Below, one piece after another: positions 5,448 through 6,091 of a stretch of DNA of 6,091 nucleotides. Position 1 is the first letter of the stretch; each line of letters opens with the position of its first letter. The notes beneath the pieces were generated by a model. The model searched no databases, was not told the DNA's origin, and saw nothing but the letters and a program-made list of their open reading frames with translations. The position numbers and the translations under genes are program-made. This DNA comes from Campylobacterales bacterium (GTDB lineage Bacteria > Campylobacterota > Campylobacteria > Campylobacterales > Hydrogenimonadaceae), in contig JAMONQ010000173.1 of NCBI GenBank assembly GCA_027065635.1, forward strand, positions 1 through 6,091, in the 5' to 3' direction.

Positions 5448-6091
5448 ATGCTTGCAAAATCTATCCGATTACTCGTTATCCTGCTGTTTCCATCTTTTCT
5501 TTCAGCTTCGCCTATCCCTCTGTCTGAACTAAACAGTACACCCCAACAGGCTCTATCGATGCTCGATCGAACGGAAATTGCGGTAGTAACTCCCTCTCTC
5601 GACGATAAAAACCGACAACTGCCTCCCCCTTCCCGACTTTTCAAGTCTGCCGAAGACTCCTTTATCCATCTTGGATACACACCCGATATACTCTGGATAC
5701 GCTTCCGGCTCCACAACGATACACCCTCTTGCAAAAAAGCGATACTTCGCCTTTCAAACCAGATGCTCGAGCATGTCACTCTCTACAAAAAATCGTCCGG
5801 CGGGCTCTGGCAGACCGAAAAAAGCGGCATTATGGAAAAAAACAGCTTCGAAGACGGTTTTCTTCATCCGCACTTTACCGTCTCGATGGAGCCAAACAGT
5901 ACAGAGCTTTTCTATCTGCGTATCGCCTCCGAGTCGTGCGCGCTCTATACCGATCTTTCCATTCTGGAGCCAAAATCGTTCGAGCGCACCGAAGTCTCAT
6001 GGATGATGGTGATGAGTCTCTTTTTCGGCGCTATGGGAGCACTGATCCTCTACAACTTTTTCATCTTCCTTTTCACCCGTGACAGCGCCTA
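5448..6091 (+). CDS. 7TMR-DISM membrane sensor, probably a histidine kinase (3' end outside window)
   Basis: The 214 complete codons visible begin MLAKSIRLLVILL, a signal peptide with likely cleavage after A20 or S21. Residues about 30-178 match the 7TMR-DISMED2 periplasmic sensor pattern: LWIRFRLHND (82-91), a later LxLSNQMLEHVTLY segment (100-113), and LFYLRIASES (154-163) near the end. Such domains are jelly-roll-like and thought to bind small ligands, often carbohydrates. From M186 a hydrophobic helix with FFGAMGALILYNFFIF begins the seven-helix 7TMR-DISM region. The output domain is beyond the window; a histidine kinase is the best guess because a response regulator is encoded divergently 76 bp away, but GGDEF or phosphatase outputs also occur in this family. 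Two periplasmic cysteines (C95, C164) are present. The ATG at 5448 is chosen because it places the signal peptide correctly. There is no Shine-Dalgarno before it, and the next in-frame ATG is residue 38. Confidence 0.88.
   Translation, partial: MLAKSIRLLVILLFPSFLSASPIPLSELNSTPQQALSMLDRTEIAVVTPSLDDKNRQLPPPSRLFKSAEDSFIHLGYTPDILWIRFRLHNDTPSCKKAILRLSNQMLEHVTLYKKSSGGLWQTEKSGIMEKNSFEDGFLHPHFTVSMEPNSTELFYLRIASESCALYTDLSILEPKSFERTEVSWMMVMSLFFGAMGALILYNFFIFLFTRDSA

Noticed and set aside
4874..5527. 217-codon plus-strand reading frame across the regulator and the divergent gap
   Set aside because: It is antisense to a receiver/winged-helix gene with all catalytic residues and overlaps the sensor signal peptide in another frame. 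No protein family was recognised in it.
5384..5779. 131-codon minus-strand reading frame
   Set aside because: It is antisense to the DISMED2 domain of the sensor and would cover the divergent promoter region; its translation has no domain-like pattern.
1..6091. tRNA, rRNA, CRISPR array, insertion sequence or attachment site
   Set aside because: No cloverleaf-like segment, no regularly spaced repeats, no transposase-like frame and no terminal inverted repeats were seen; nearly all bases belong to three coding genes.

Overview
The window holds three genes and ends inside two of them. From left to right: a very large lipoprotein gene on the minus strand (start codon at 4565-4567, still open at base 1, at least 1522 codons), a complete response-regulator gene on the same strand (4685-5371), and the beginning of a divergently transcribed membrane sensor gene on the plus strand (5448 to the window end). 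No RNA gene, insertion sequence, CRISPR array or long repeat was seen. The only non-coding DNA is two short gaps, 4568-4684 (117 bp) and 5372-5447 (76 bp).

Taxonomy is inferred. Base composition is roughly half G+C by eye. Four traits together resemble Campylobacterota (the former Epsilonproteobacteria), perhaps a higher-GC marine lineage: a lipoprotein with a glycine run straight after the lipobox cysteine, a 7TMR-DISM sensor, a short OmpR-type regulator whose receiver carries a D-I-R-x-x-G-E-x-D-G-I loop, and frequent ATA (Ile) and AGA/AGG (Arg) codons. No 16S rRNA or housekeeping marker is present, so this is a suggestion only.

The lipoprotein reads without interruption as a lipid-anchored, modular extracytoplasmic protein. 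After the lipobox and Gly linker come a small beta domain with an Asp-rich loop, a long mostly helical section, and then a string of Ig-like modules (PKD-like, an NBR1-like Ig candidate, IPT/TIG-like, FN3, a canonical PKD). The last visible module is a tryptophan-containing domain that the window edge cuts. Most of its cysteines fall in close pairs, as expected for disulfides outside the cytoplasm.

The regulator and sensor are back to back and probably form a two-component pair. The sensor has a signal peptide, a 7TMR-DISMED2-type periplasmic domain and the first helix of a 7TM region; its output domain lies beyond the window. The 76-bp gap holds two TCGTTATAT copies 11 bp apart, which could be an OmpR/PhoB-type operator or tandem -10 elements, and a TATAAT only 7 bp before the sensor ATG. 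The lipoprotein follows the regulator on the same strand after 117 bp containing a good Shine-Dalgarno and an ATAACGTTAT palindrome. The simplest reading is a locus in which an envelope stimulus, via the sensor and regulator, controls a large surface lipoprotein.

The most unusual protein-level feature is in the regulator: two CxC motifs placed just before the two receiver strands beta3 and beta4, which should be neighbours in the fold, plus a CxxC in the interdomain linker.
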